Assembly: GCA_035649495.1 (NCBI GenBank)
Contig: DASRJL010000224.1
Span: forward strand, 1 to 64,000
DNA length: 64,000 nt
Direction: 5' to 3'
From: SG8-41 sp035649495
Lineage (GTDB): Bacteria; Pseudomonadota; Gammaproteobacteria; Burkholderiales; SG8-41
The notes below the pieces were generated by a model that ran no database searches, was not told the DNA's origin, and saw only the letters and a list, made by a program, of their open reading frames with translations. Shown here in pieces: positions 39,599-48,299 of this stretch. The position numbers were made by a program, and so were the translations under genes. Positions within the stretch are counted from its first letter, which is position 1, and the number at the start of each line of letters is the position of its first letter.

Positions 39599-40435
39599 TT
39601 AGGCTGGTAAGAACAGCGCCGGATCGACTGCCGCCGTATTCAGATACACGGAGAAGTGCAGGTGCGGGCCCGTCACGCGGCCGGTGGCGCCCACCCTGGC
39701 GATCGGTGTGTCGGCGGTGACGTTCTGCGCGATGCGGGTGTCGACCCCGCTCAGGTGCGCGTAGAGCGACAGCAGGCCCGCGCCATGGTCGAGAACGATC
39801 GTGCGGCCGGAGAAAAAGTAGTCGCCGATATCGATCACACGCCCGGCACTGGCGGCGACGACCGGCGTGCCCACCGGCGCGGCGATGTCCATCCCGCCAT
39901 GCGGGTTGCGCGCCTTGCCGTTGAAGTAGCGGCGTCGCCCGAACGAGCTCGAGCGCACCCCGGGCGCGGGCTGCACCATCGCCAGCGTCGGCGGCGCGTC
40001 TTCAGTGAACGTCCTCAACACGCCGGCCAGATGCGCGCGCTCGCGCTCGTACCGCGCCAGATCTTCGGGGGACAGTTCGACCTGGCCCGGCGGCACCTTG
40101 AGGTGCTGTGACGCATAGTCCTTGGGTGCAACGGCCACCTCGTACAACGCAACGGTGCCATCGACGCGCTCCGCCTCCACCCGCAACCTCGACCCCGGTT
40201 TCGTCGCAAGTGCAATGCCGACGAGCGCGATCCATGCACCGCCGTCGCGCACGACGAGCACGCGCGTCCCGCCCATGCGCACCCGTGGCGGGTGGGGAGC
40301 TGCGCCGAGCTCGACCCTGGCGACGCCGCCGGGTACGGGTGATGTGCGAGGAAACCGTGCTGCCGGCGCGCCCGCGAGCGCGGCGGCGGCGAGGACGGAA
40401 GGCGGCAACGACAGGAGAAAGCGACGGCGATTCAT
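39599..40435 (-). CDS. M23 (LytM-type) zinc endopeptidase (278 aa)
   Basis: The signal peptide MNRRRFLLSLPPSVLAAAAL has an RRR stretch, possibly Tat. A C-terminal peptidase domain has the zinc ligands His179 and Asp183 in HGGMDIAAPVGT and the His258-x-His260 in GPHLHFSV. The middle region is divergent. M23 enzymes cut peptide bridges in murein, or act as activators without metal. All metal ligands are kept here. ATG at 40435 is chosen because the leader begins there. It is the last gene of the minus-strand group 39599-42338. Confidence 0.87.
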   Translation of the reverse strand: MNRRRFLLSLPPSVLAAAALAGAPAARFPRTSPVPGGVARVELGAAPHPPRVRMGGTRVLVVRDGGAWIALVGIALATKPGSRLRVEAERVDGTVALYEVAVAPKDYASQHLKVPPGQVELSPEDLARYERERAHLAGVLRTFTEDAPPTLAMVQPAPGVRSSSFGRRRYFNGKARNPHGGMDIAAPVGTPVVAASAGRVIDIGDYFFSGRTIVLDHGAGLLSLYAHLSGVDTRIAQNVTADTPIARVGATGRVTGPHLHFSVYLNTAAVDPALFLPA

Positions 40436-40468
40436 GCCTGACAGTCCGGCCACGTCAGAGGCGGTGGT

Positions 40469-41578
40469 TTACGACCGCGGTGGTGGCGCCCAAACCTCTC
40501 CGGGTTTCTTCGGATGGCGATACATGTGGCCAAGCTGCATCTCCGGAAACTCCACCGCGCTGGCCGCAGCATAGCCCGCTTTACAGGCCTCGAGCAGCGC
40601 GTCTTCCGCAGCATAAGCGAACGGATCGCCCAGCTGTCGCTCGATTTCCCCGCCCGGCTCGGGACGATTGACCAGCAGCCAATCCACCGCGTCGGCAAGC
40701 GCTTGCGCGGGTGCAATCAGGTCGCGATAGCCGAGCTGCGCCTTGATCTTGCCGATGTCGTACTCGATCATCCAGTCGCGCAGCCGCGCAGCGCCGCCCT
40801 TGTAGACTTTGTGTGCCAGCGCCGGCGGCACTTCGACGATTTCGCAATCGTGTTCGAGATGGTGCGCAATGAACGCGACGTACTGGCGTTGCGTGTATTG
40901 AAGCTCGTCGCGAATGTTGTAGATCTCTCCGCCCGACTCGGCGGGCTTATCGACGGCAAGCAGCAAGGCGTGGGCAACATTGCGGGCGGCGCCACGCCGC
41001 TTCAGCACGCCATTCGCCGGGACGATGAGTCGCCGCCGGCCATCCAGGATCCTGCGCACGATGCTCCAGTCCGGATTCGCGGGCGAGTGCGCGCCATAAA
41101 GCGCCGGATACCGGAAGTAAGTGGCGCGGTAATGACCGTCGCGATGCGCCTGCATCACCGTCTCTTCAGTCACCCACATCAGGTGGTTGAATTTCGGCCC
41201 GGATGGATCGTCGCATCGCGGACCGTCTTCGGCCACCGAGGTCGGGGGACCGAGCGGTCCCCAGCGCGGATCTTCGTGGTGAGCGTAGACGCCGGAGCCG
41301 CCGGCGCCGATGAAGCGCCCGGTCTTGCCTTTCAGCAGGTCCGCGATGATTCGCATCCTGCCGTAGGTCGCGACCACAATGTCGAAGGAACGCCCTTCAA
41401 GGGCCGGCGCCAAAGTCTCCGCGAAGTGAGGATCTGCATGGATGTGCTCGACCGGCTGCGTGAATTCGACTTCGTGCTGGCCGCCGTGGAGGATCGTGAC
41501 ATCGTACCGCCGCTCGAGGAGTCCATTGACAATGTACGGACCGGATGGCCCGGTGCCGCCGATCACCAGTGCTTTCAT
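40469..41578 (-). CDS. Extended-SDR NAD-dependent epimerase/dehydratase-like protein (369 aa)
   Basis: The N-terminal Rossmann motif is MKALVIGGTGPSGPYIVNGLL, with a Gly-rich GGTGPSGPY that resembles the atypical SDR type. IGAGGSGVYAHH and FRYPALYGAHSPANPDW are later landmarks. The C-terminal half has an SDR-type AARNVAHALLLAVDKPAESGGEIYNI. The catalytic Tyr is not clearly in a YxxxK motif, so activity is unproven. It is a few bases downstream of the cupin gene (stop at 41583). Confidence 0.82.
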   Translation of the reverse strand: MKALVIGGTGPSGPYIVNGLLERRYDVTILHGGQHEVEFTQPVEHIHADPHFAETLAPALEGRSFDIVVATYGRMRIIADLLKGKTGRFIGAGGSGVYAHHEDPRWGPLGPPTSVAEDGPRCDDPSGPKFNHLMWVTEETVMQAHRDGHYRATYFRYPALYGAHSPANPDWSIVRRILDGRRRLIVPANGVLKRRGAARNVAHALLLAVDKPAESGGEIYNIRDELQYTQRQYVAFIAHHLEHDCEIVEVPPALAHKVYKGGAARLRDWMIEYDIGKIKAQLGYRDLIAPAQALADAVDWLLVNRPEPGGEIERQLGDPFAYAAEDALLEACKAGYAAASAVEFPEMQLGHMYRHPKKPGEVWAPPPRS

Positions 41579-41582
41579 GCCT

Positions 41583-42338
41583 CTATTCGTCGTCCCGGGG
41601 GAACTGCATCACGAGAGCCTCGAGCCCGTTGCGGCCCGACTTGATCTCGAATGCGTCCTCGCTGGGCTCGACGAAAACCACCGACGAGGCGGGCAAGATC
41701 TCGCCGCGCATCTCCAGACTTCCATTGGCTACGAACAGGTAGCAGCCGCCCCCGGCCCTGGGATCCGGTCCCAGGGTCGACATCCCGCCGCCGAGCCTGA
41801 GCAGGTGGGCTGCCAGCTCATCGGCGATCTTCTCCGGCTCGAAAACCGGTTCCCAGGCGATCTCGGTGCGGAACTGCAGAACCGGCCTGGTGGACAAGGC
41901 AATGTGGGACGACATCCAGTTGCGCCGCTTGCTCGGTTTCAGTTTTTCCCGGTAGCCCGGCTTGCTCAGATACACCGGAGCGGAATCACCTGTCCTGTTG
42001 CGAAGCGCGATAAATGTCAGTCCATGTGGACCGGCGACGAGCGGGCCGTATGCAGTGTGATGATCCTTGTACTGCAGCATGAGCGGCTGGACCTGCCCCT
42101 TGCCCATCACCCCCGATCCCTCCGGAAAAATCTGGAATTGGGCGAGGCCGTGAAAGTGCGGAAGTATGGTCTCGTTCGCACACATCTGCGTCATCAATGC
42201 CTGAGGGCCGGACGAGGCTTCGGCAGTGCTGTACCGCGGCCCGAAATACGAGGAGCCCCAGTGTTCGATGCCTGTTCCCGGAGATCTCACCGGCTGCAGA
42301 TTCTCGAGTACTTCAGTCCCGTTCCTTGCGTGAATCAT
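41583..42338 (-). CDS. Cupin-like protein (251 aa)
   Basis: Cupin-type motifs ETILPHFHGLAQFQIFPEG at about 55-73 provide two His and a Gln near a metal site. A second, weaker beta-barrel half is about 170-251 with GGGCYLFVANGSLEMRGEILP. It may be a two-domain cupin acting as a dioxygenase or isomerase. There is no signal peptide. It is directly followed by the SDR gene, 4 bases apart, so they are co-transcribed. Confidence 0.72.
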   Translation of the reverse strand: MIHARNGTEVLENLQPVRSPGTGIEHWGSSYFGPRYSTAEASSGPQALMTQMCANETILPHFHGLAQFQIFPEGSGVMGKGQVQPLMLQYKDHHTAYGPLVAGPHGLTFIALRNRTGDSAPVYLSKPGYREKLKPSKRRNWMSSHIALSTRPVLQFRTEIAWEPVFEPEKIADELAAHLLRLGGGMSTLGPDPRAGGGCYLFVANGSLEMRGEILPASSVVFVEPSEDAFEIKSGRNGLEALVMQFPRDDE

Positions 42339-42365
42339 TGTGAGAGTCCCATAGAGTCAGCCGGA

Positions 42366-43325
42366 TTACTCCGCCTTGATTCCCTGTTCCCTGAACACGA
42401 CGCGCCACTTCTTGATTTCGCTCAGCAAGTGAGCGGTCATTTCCTCGGGCGTGCTCGCAATCACGTCCAGGCCGCGATCCTGCCAGCGCTTCACTGCCTC
42501 GGGCGTCTTCATCACCGCCCGCACCTTTTCATTGAGCGTCGCAATGATAGGTCCAGGCGTCGCCTTTGGCGCCGCGAGGATCTGCCACGTGGTGAATTCG
42601 TAGCCGGGCAGGCCCGCCTCCGCCATCGTCGGGATTTGCGGCGCGCTGGGATTGCGCCTGGCGGCGGTGATGCCGAGCGCCTTCAGCCTCTTTGACTGAA
42701 GGTGCGGTAGCGCTTCCGGTATCGCATTGACGAAGTACAGCTGCGTCTCGCCGCTCAACGTGGCGATCGTCGCCGGGCCGCCGCCCTTGTAGTGCACCGG
42801 GAGGAGCTTGATCTTCGCGAGATTATTGAGCAGCTCACCCGCGATGTGCGGATTCGTGCCCGCGCCCGCCGTGCCATACGTGATCGCATTGGGCTTCGAC
42901 CGCGCGAGCGCGATCAGGTCCTTCATCGAATTCACCGGCAGCGCGGGATGCGCCACCAGAACGGACGCCACCGAAGCGAGAAGTGAAACGGACGCGAAGT
43001 CGTTGACAGGGTCGTACGGCACCTTGCTGTACGCGAACTGGTTGGTCACGAAGGGCAGTGTGTTGACGAGCAGCGTGTAGCCGTCGGGCGCCGCTTTCGC
43101 CGCGAGCTCGGTGCCGATCATGCCCGAGGCGCCCGCGCGATTGTCGATGACGACCTGCTGGCCGAGCGGCTTGCTCAAATCGGCGCCCACCAGGCGCGCG
43201 ACGAGATCGACGCTGCCGCCCGGCGGAAAGGGCGAGATGATGCGGACCGGCTTGGTCGGATATTCGGCAGCAAGCGCGTACGCCCCGGTCAACGCCAGGA
43301 CCGTGAATGCCAGTAATCGTTTCAT
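42366..43325 (-). CDS. Bug/TctC-family periplasmic solute-binding protein (319 aa)
   Basis: The signal peptide is KRLLAFTVLALTGAYALAA. The mature part begins EYPTKPVRIISPFPPGGSVDLVAR. DNRAGASGMIGTELAA, VHYKGGGPATIATLSGETQLYF and the last helix ending FREQGIKAE follow. It is upstream, on the same strand, of the cupin, SDR and M23 genes with a 27-base gap to the cupin, so this is probably one operon. The ligand is unknown. Confidence 0.92.
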   Translation of the reverse strand: MKRLLAFTVLALTGAYALAAEYPTKPVRIISPFPPGGSVDLVARLVGADLSKPLGQQVVIDNRAGASGMIGTELAAKAAPDGYTLLVNTLPFVTNQFAYSKVPYDPVNDFASVSLLASVASVLVAHPALPVNSMKDLIALARSKPNAITYGTAGAGTNPHIAGELLNNLAKIKLLPVHYKGGGPATIATLSGETQLYFVNAIPEALPHLQSKRLKALGITAARRNPSAPQIPTMAEAGLPGYEFTTWQILAAPKATPGPIIATLNEKVRAVMKTPEAVKRWQDRGLDVIASTPEEMTAHLLSEIKKWRVVFREQGIKAE

Positions 43326-43342
43326 CCAATCTCCTCGGACGC

Positions 43343-43377
43343 GCCTGACCCCTGACGCTTGACGCCTGACCCCTGAC
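43343..43377. repeat. Heptamer array, 5 units, reverse orientation
   Basis: GCCTGAC CCCTGAC GCTTGAC GCCTGAC CCCTGAC. It lies between the Bug start (43325) and the end of the next solute-binding gene (43384). Confidence 0.9.
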
Positions 43378-43383
43378 GGGTTC

Positions 43384-44148
43384 TCAGCGCGACGCCGGCT
43401 CCATCATCCCCTTTTTCAGCAGCGGCGTGGCCTCCGGCGAGGCGACGAACCTGATGAACGCCCTGGCCGCCTCCTGTTCCTTCGAGACCGCCATGATGGC
43501 GACGGCGAACACGACGTATTCGTGGAGGTCGCCCGGGAGGTTGCCCACGTAATCGGTGCCGGCAACCGGCTTGCTCACGTTCAACTGCTGGATCGCCATT
43601 TCCGCCTCGCCGCGCGCCACGTAGCCGGCAGCGGGACCGCCGTCGGAATGGACGGTCCTGGATTTCATCTGCCCGGCGATGCCGAGTTTTTCGATCGCTC
43701 GCGCCGCGACGAGGCCGCTTCCGCCGAGAGAATAGACGATCGACCCGGCAGCGAGCAGCGTCCGCTTGAAGGCCTCCGGCGTGCCGATGTCGGGCCAGGG
43801 CGCGCCGGACTTGACGGACAGGCCGACCGCTGCGCGCGCAAATATCACACTGGAACCCTTTACGACCTTGCCCCGCCCGATGACGCCGTCCATCACGCTG
43901 GTGGTCTGCACTATCAGGTCCGCAGGAGCATCGGAGGTGAGCCTTTGCTCCAGCTCAGTCCTGCTTTCCTGGATGACGATCAACTTGTGGCCCGTCAGCC
44001 GGGTGAACGCAGGGCCAAGCTCGTTCAATCCCGAGATCGCTCCCATGGACGACCGGACGATGAGTTCTGCAGCCTGCGCCGGCCGCCGGCCTGTGGCGTC
44101 AGGCGCGACGATACAGGTCCCTGCCAGCAAGTTCAGCCATTGCATCAT
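43384..44148 (-). CDS. ModA-like extracellular solute-binding protein (254 aa)
   Basis: A signal peptide, MMQWLNLLAGTCIVAPDATGRRPAQA, is followed by a type 2 periplasmic binding fold: LIVRSSMGAISGLNELGPAFTRLTGHKL, then LTSDAPADLIVQTTSVMDGVIGRGKV and ARAAVGLSVKSGAPWPDI. This resembles the molybdate/anion-binding group (ModA-type), distinct from Bug. The ligand is unknown and no ABC permease is nearby. AGGAGG lies 6 bases before the ATG at 44148. It is divergent from the Rid gene. Confidence 0.8.
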   Translation of the reverse strand: MMQWLNLLAGTCIVAPDATGRRPAQAAELIVRSSMGAISGLNELGPAFTRLTGHKLIVIQESRTELEQRLTSDAPADLIVQTTSVMDGVIGRGKVVKGSSVIFARAAVGLSVKSGAPWPDIGTPEAFKRTLLAAGSIVYSLGGSGLVAARAIEKLGIAGQMKSRTVHSDGGPAAGYVARGEAEMAIQQLNVSKPVAGTDYVGNLPGDLHEYVVFAVAIMAVSKEQEAARAFIRFVASPEATPLLKKGMMEPASR

Positions 44149-44207
44149 GAGCGTCCTCCTGATGTTGCTATCATCGTACACTGACACCACTCGAACAAGG
44201 AGCAGAC

Positions 44208-44567
44208 ATGGGTATACAGCGTATTCCGGGCGCGCGCGGCGCCAGCTTCAGCAAGGCGGTGGCGGTCAGCGGAGCGGGCCGGACGGTGTACGTATCGGGG
44301 CATCTCGCCCCCGGCCGCTCGATGGCCGAGCAGACGAACGGGTGCTTCGACCAGATCGAGGCGGCGCTCAAGGCGGTCGGCGGTTCGCTCGAGCACGTCG
44401 TTCGCATCACCGCCTGGCTGACGAGCCTGGACGAGTACGCCCAATACTCGCGCGTACGCGGCGAGCGCTTCGGCGCGAACCTGCCCGCGAGCGCGGCCGT
44501 GCAGGTGGCGGGCCTGCTCCAGGGCGCCCTCATCGAGATCGACGCGGTGGCCTTTATCCCGGATTAG
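44208..44567 (+). CDS. Rid-family protein lacking the RidA arginine (119 aa)
   Basis: GRTVYVSGHLAPGRSMAEQ, CFDQIEAALKAVGGSLEHVVRITAWLTSLDEY and LPASAAVQVAGLLQGALIEIDAVAF cover the Rid domain. The place of the substrate-binding Arg is taken by Ser in PASAAVQV, as in the Rid protein at 25400, which suggests the same non-deaminase subgroup. AAGGAG precedes the ATG. It is divergent from the ModA-like gene, separated by about 60 bases. Confidence 0.87.
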   Translation: MGIQRIPGARGASFSKAVAVSGAGRTVYVSGHLAPGRSMAEQTNGCFDQIEAALKAVGGSLEHVVRITAWLTSLDEYAQYSRVRGERFGANLPASAAVQVAGLLQGALIEIDAVAFIPD

Positions 44568-44568
44568 G

Positions 44569-44584
44569 CGCCCCTTTCGGGGCG
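44569..44584 (+). terminator. Hairpin CGCCCC-TTTC-GGGGCG after the Rid gene
   Basis: A 6-bp GC stem with a 4-base loop starting one base after the stop. No T-tract follows, so termination is plausible but weak. A heptamer array begins immediately after. Confidence 0.45.
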
Positions 44585-44585
44585 G

Positions 44586-44613
44586 GTCAGGCGTCAGGGG
44601 TCAGGGGTCATGC
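44586..44613. repeat. Heptamer array, 4 units
   Basis: GTCAGGC GTCAGGG GTCAGGG GTCATGC, between convergent genes. Confidence 0.9.
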
Positions 44614-44643
44614 GTGATGCGGGCGCCCCATTCCCACTACACA

Positions 44644-45615
44644 CTATTGCGGCTTGATTCCGGCGGCTTCGATAATCGGCCACCACTTCTTGATCTCCGC
44701 CTGCTGAATGGCGGCGAGCGTTGCGGGAGTTTGCTTCTCGCGCGCGGCGATTTCCACACCCTGGCTCACGAGCCGCTCCCGCGTCTTGGGATTGGCGAGA
44801 GAAGCCACCACCGCCCGGTTGACCGTATCGACGATCTCCTTCGGCATCCCCTTCGGGCCGTACAGCGCCGTCCAGAGTGAGAACTCCATGCCGCCCTGGA
44901 ACCCGGCCTCCGCCATGGTCGGCACCTCGGGCAGAATCTCCATGCGCCGGGCGCTGGTCACGCCCAGGGCCTTGATCACGCCGGAGCGCACGTGCGGCGC
45001 GGCGGTGGCAGGATTCAAGAATGCGATCTGGATGTGCCCGCCCATGAGGTCCGTCATGATCGGCCCTGCGCCCTTGTAGTGGACCGTCTCGAAACGCGTG
45101 TTCGTCTGCTTGCGCACCAATTCATCGAGCAGGTGGGGCGGACTGCCGATGCCGGCGCTGCCCGAAGAAGCTTTGTCCGGATTGGCCCTGAGCCAGACCA
45201 CCAGCTCCTTGTAGCTCCCCACCGGCACTGACTTGTGGACCGTCAACAGCAGCGGCGTATCCGTCATGAAGGCAATCGGCGTGAAATCCTTCACCACGTC
45301 GTAGTCCAGCTTCATGAGTTTGGCGACCGAGACATGCGTGTTCCAGATACCCAGAAGCAACGTGTAGCCGTCAGGCGCTGCGCGCGCCACGCGCGCCGAG
45401 CCGATAGAGCCGTTCGCGCCGCCCACGTTCTCGATCACGACCGTCTGCCCCAGGGGCTCCTGCATGCCCTCGGCCAGCACGCGGCCCACGATTTCGCTCA
45501 GACCACCGGGCGGAAAGGGCACGATCAGGGTTACCGGCCGCGTCGGATAATTCTGCGCCCATGCGCCCGTCGCCGCGACGAGCGCGAAGATAACGAAAGC
45601 CGCCAGTTTTCTCAT
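44644..45615 (-). CDS. Bug/TctC-family periplasmic solute-binding protein (323 aa)
   Basis: The signal peptide RKLAAFVIFALVAATGAWAQ leads to NYPTRPVTLIVPFPPGGLSEI. IENVGGANGSIGSARVA, VHYKGAGPIMTDLMGGHIQIAF and the closing EAAGIKPQ follow. GAGGAGG lies 6 bases before the ATG at 45615; a longer frame starts 36 bases further out without such a site. It is divergent from the aldo/keto reductase. The ligand is unknown. Confidence 0.92.
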   Translation of the reverse strand: MRKLAAFVIFALVAATGAWAQNYPTRPVTLIVPFPPGGLSEIVGRVLAEGMQEPLGQTVVIENVGGANGSIGSARVARAAPDGYTLLLGIWNTHVSVAKLMKLDYDVVKDFTPIAFMTDTPLLLTVHKSVPVGSYKELVVWLRANPDKASSGSAGIGSPPHLLDELVRKQTNTRFETVHYKGAGPIMTDLMGGHIQIAFLNPATAAPHVRSGVIKALGVTSARRMEILPEVPTMAEAGFQGGMEFSLWTALYGPKGMPKEIVDTVNRAVVASLANPKTRERLVSQGVEIAAREKQTPATLAAIQQAEIKKWWPIIEAAGIKPQ

Positions 45616-45671
45616 ACGATCCTCCTCGATCTTCGTTAATATCCCTTTCACGGTCTCAGCGGAAAATGAGG

Positions 45672-45693
45672 CCCGGACATAAGGATATCCGGG
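45672..45693. promoter_or_regulatory. Dyad CCCGGA-N10-TCCGGG between divergent genes
   Basis: A 6-base inverted repeat with a 10-base spacer that includes GGATA. It lies between the Bug start at 45615 and the aldo/keto reductase start at 45721, where an operator would be expected. It could also be a hairpin in the reductase leader. Confidence 0.3.
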
Positions 45694-45720
45694 TCCAACT
45701 GAATAGGGCTATACCCTCAC

Positions 45721-46545
45721 ATGGAAAAGGAACTCGTAGGGACGTACACGATGCCCGGCATCGGCTTCGGGACGCTGGGCAACACCGGCGATGCTGCCAC
45801 CGCGCTCGTCGAAGCGGCGCTCGCCGAGGGCTACCGCTACATCGACACGTCCAGGTATTACGGCAACGAGGAGGCTATCGGGAAGGCATTGGCGCGCTCC
45901 TCGGTCCCGCGCGGCGACGTCTGGGTGACGACAAAGCTTCTGCACCCGAAGACACCGCCGCAGCCGGACCTCGCTCTCGAGCTCAACAAGAGCCTGCGCT
46001 TCCTGCAAACGGACTACGTCGACCTCCTCCTGATCCACTGGCCCAACCCGGAAGTGTCTTTGGAGTGGGCCCTCAGCGAGTTTGCAACGCTGCGCAAGCA
46101 GGGCAAGGCGCGCACGATCGGCGTGTCCAACTTTCCGATAGCTCTGTTGCGGCAGGCGCTGGAGATCGACGGCAACGTAGTCGCCAACCAGGTCGAGTAC
46201 CACCCCTACCTCAACCAGCGCCCGCTCCTCGACCTGATGCGGAGCCGTGGGCTCGTGCTGATCGCCCATTCACCGATCGCCCGCGGGAAGGTCCTGAGCG
46301 ATCCGGTCCTCCAGGAAATCGCGAAGCGCCGGCAGTTGAGCGTCGCGCAAGTCGCGCTGCGGTGGCTCGTGCAGCAGGAACGGGTCGTCGCCATCCCCGG
46401 CGTCCAGAACGTCGAACAGTTGCGCGAGAACCTGAAGGTCCTCGAAGTCACGCTGACGAACGACGAGATGGCCGCTATATCGGCGCTGGCTCGCGGAACA
46501 CGAATCGTCAACCCGCCCCACGGTCCGGCGTGGGATCCTGCATGA
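45721..46545 (+). CDS. Aldo/keto reductase (274 aa)
   Basis: Standard AKR TIM barrel with the catalytic tetrad Asp42, Tyr47, Lys72 and His106 (YIDTSRYYGN, TTKLLHP, LIHWPNP). The NADPH-binding loop is near IPGVQNVEQLRENL. It reduces carbonyls to alcohols or the reverse. It resembles the 2,5-diketo-D-gluconate reductase-like group in length. There is no strong ribosome site, and TAGGGC lies upstream. A hairpin repeat follows the stop. Confidence 0.9.
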   Translation: MEKELVGTYTMPGIGFGTLGNTGDAATALVEAALAEGYRYIDTSRYYGNEEAIGKALARSSVPRGDVWVTTKLLHPKTPPQPDLALELNKSLRFLQTDYVDLLLIHWPNPEVSLEWALSEFATLRKQGKARTIGVSNFPIALLRQALEIDGNVVANQVEYHPYLNQRPLLDLMRSRGLVLIAHSPIARGKVLSDPVLQEIAKRRQLSVAQVALRWLVQQERVVAIPGVQNVEQLRENLKVLEVTLTNDEMAAISALARGTRIVNPPHGPAWDPA

Positions 46546-46553
46546 GTATCCTT

Positions 46554-46623
46554 GGAGCGCCTATCAAAATGAACGATAGGCGCCCTGATGCAGGGGAGCA
46601 TCCCTCATTTTGTCAGGTACTCT
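46554..46623 (+). repeat. Interspersed hairpin repeat, copy B
   Basis: Matches copy A (16692-16770, opposite strand). It contains GCGCCTATC-N9-GATAGGCGC, then CCTGATGCAGGGGAGCAT, CCTCATTT and AGGTACTC. Its end abuts the TPP enzyme stop complement at 46623. Confidence 0.82.
46557..46583 (+). terminator. Perfect 9-bp hairpin after the aldo/keto reductase
   Basis: GCGCCTATC and GATAGGCGC with loop AAAATGAAC, 12 bases after the stop. In copy A one arm reads GACAGGCGC, giving a G-U pair, so the stem is conserved while the sequence drifts. It may serve as a terminator between the convergent genes, although no T-tract follows. Confidence 0.5.
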
Positions 46624-48281
46624 CATACATCCATCCCGAAGTGCATGCGCCGGTACGGGATGCTGACGACGTTGCGCGATATGCGGAGGTCGACCACCAT
46701 CGGCCCGTCGCCGGCGAGAAATTCGTCGAGCGCGGCGCCCAGTTCGTCCAGCGTGCGCGCGCTCCGGCCGCGGCATCCGAAGTCCCGACCGAGCCCGGCG
46801 AAATCCGGTGAACGCACGAAGGAAAGGTTCGGATCGCGCTTGTGGGCGCGCAGCTTGTGGAATTCGGCCCCGTAGGCCTCGTCGTTCACGACGACGTACA
46901 GGAATTTAAGACCCAGTCGCGCCACTGTATCCAGCTCCTGGACGTTCTGGAGCGCGCCGCCATCGCCCTCGACACACACCATCGGTCGGCCGGTGCCGAG
47001 CGCAGCCCCGACGGCCGTCGACAGCGCCTGCCCGATGCACCCGAACGAGGTGCAGAAGATCTGCAGCCCGCGCCGGCGCTTCATCAGCATTACGCGGAAC
47101 GAGCACGCATGGGCGTTGCCGGAGGACACGAGGTCCATTTCCGGAGGGAGTTTTTCGTCCAGCAACGCGATCGCCTCGCGGGGATCCACCGTGCCGGGCT
47201 CGATCTCGAACTCCGCCGGGTCGCGTCCCGCGGTGCTGAGAATCCGGCGCACTTCGGGGGTATGGAAGCCACGGTTCTTCACGTCCTCGCGCTCGAGCTC
47301 AGCGAGGAGCTCCTGCAGGGTCGCCGTTGCGTCTCCCTGGATGTAGCAATCGGCGCTGCGGTCGTTGCCCATGACCTTGTGCGGCTCGATGTCGATGTGG
47401 ATGAAGCGCGCTTTCGAATAAAGGTAGCCGCCCGCGAGCGTGTGCGTTGAGAGCTGCGCGCCGACGGCGATGACGCAATCGGCGTCTTCGAAGAGCTGGA
47501 GCGCTTCGCGCGCGGAAAACAGACCTGAGACGCCGGCGTAGTACTCCGAATCGGCGAGCGTGCCCTTGGCGACGAGCGTGGTCGCGACCAGCGCCCCGAT
47601 GCGATTGGCCAGACTGTTCGCTACCTCCTGCGCCGCGGGCGACATCGCGCCGCGTCCGAGGACGATCACGGGCTTCTTCGCTCCCTTGATGATGGCGGCG
47701 GCTTCGCGCAGTTTTTCGAGGGCCGGCCGGATCGCCTGCTGTCCCGGAAACATCTCGCTCGAGGGTCGGTAGTCATCGAAGTCGGCATCGCACTCCAGCT
47801 GCTGCACGTCGAGCGGGCAGCACAGCACGTAGGGCCGCGACTCGCGCCGGGCGCGGTAGAACGTATCCCGGACCGCGTCCTCGGCGTAGGACGGCTTCAG
47901 CACCTCGATGTAGCCGGCGCCGGTCGCGGTGATGAGCTGGTCCTGGTTGAGATACTGCACGAGGTGTTCGTTGTTGGCCGCCGTCCTGCTCGTGTATACG
48001 ACAAGCGGCGTGTGCGCGCGCGCCGCGACGATCAGGGAAGTGGTCATGCGCGCGAGTCCCGGTCCCTGGGTGGCGCTCGCGACACCGAGCTTGCCGGTGG
48101 CCAGCGTCCAGCCTTCGGCCATGGTGACGGCGCAGCCTTCGTCGCGAACGTCGACGATCTTCAGTTCCGGATATTTCGACATGGCGGACCACCAGGTCAT
48201 CTGCCCGTCGCCCAGCAGGCCGAACAGGGTCGTGGTGCCTTCCTTGATGAAGGCATTCGCCATCGCTTCGTATACTTTCAT
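46623..48281 (-). CDS. Thiamine-diphosphate-dependent enzyme, acetolactate synthase-like (552 aa)
   Basis: ThDP enzyme with the activating Glu48 in VRDEGCAVTMAEG and the cofactor-binding GDGGALQN...VVVND near the C-terminus. The middle domain has PVIVLGRGAMSPAAQEV. The family includes acetolactate synthase, benzoylformate decarboxylase and sulfoacetaldehyde acetyltransferase; which reaction is used here is unknown. GGGGGA precedes the ATG. The adjacent Bug gene starts upstream in the same direction, with 18 bases between, so they are probably co-expressed. Confidence 0.87.
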   Translation of the reverse strand: MKVYEAMANAFIKEGTTTLFGLLGDGQMTWWSAMSKYPELKIVDVRDEGCAVTMAEGWTLATGKLGVASATQGPGLARMTTSLIVAARAHTPLVVYTSRTAANNEHLVQYLNQDQLITATGAGYIEVLKPSYAEDAVRDTFYRARRESRPYVLCCPLDVQQLECDADFDDYRPSSEMFPGQQAIRPALEKLREAAAIIKGAKKPVIVLGRGAMSPAAQEVANSLANRIGALVATTLVAKGTLADSEYYAGVSGLFSAREALQLFEDADCVIAVGAQLSTHTLAGGYLYSKARFIHIDIEPHKVMGNDRSADCYIQGDATATLQELLAELEREDVKNRGFHTPEVRRILSTAGRDPAEFEIEPGTVDPREAIALLDEKLPPEMDLVSSGNAHACSFRVMLMKRRRGLQIFCTSFGCIGQALSTAVGAALGTGRPMVCVEGDGGALQNVQELDTVARLGLKFLYVVVNDEAYGAEFHKLRAHKRDPNLSFVRSPDFAGLGRDFGCRGRSARTLDELGAALDEFLAGDGPMVVDLRISRNVVSIPYRRMHFGMDV

Positions 48282-48299
48282 GCGTCCCCCTGAAAAAAA

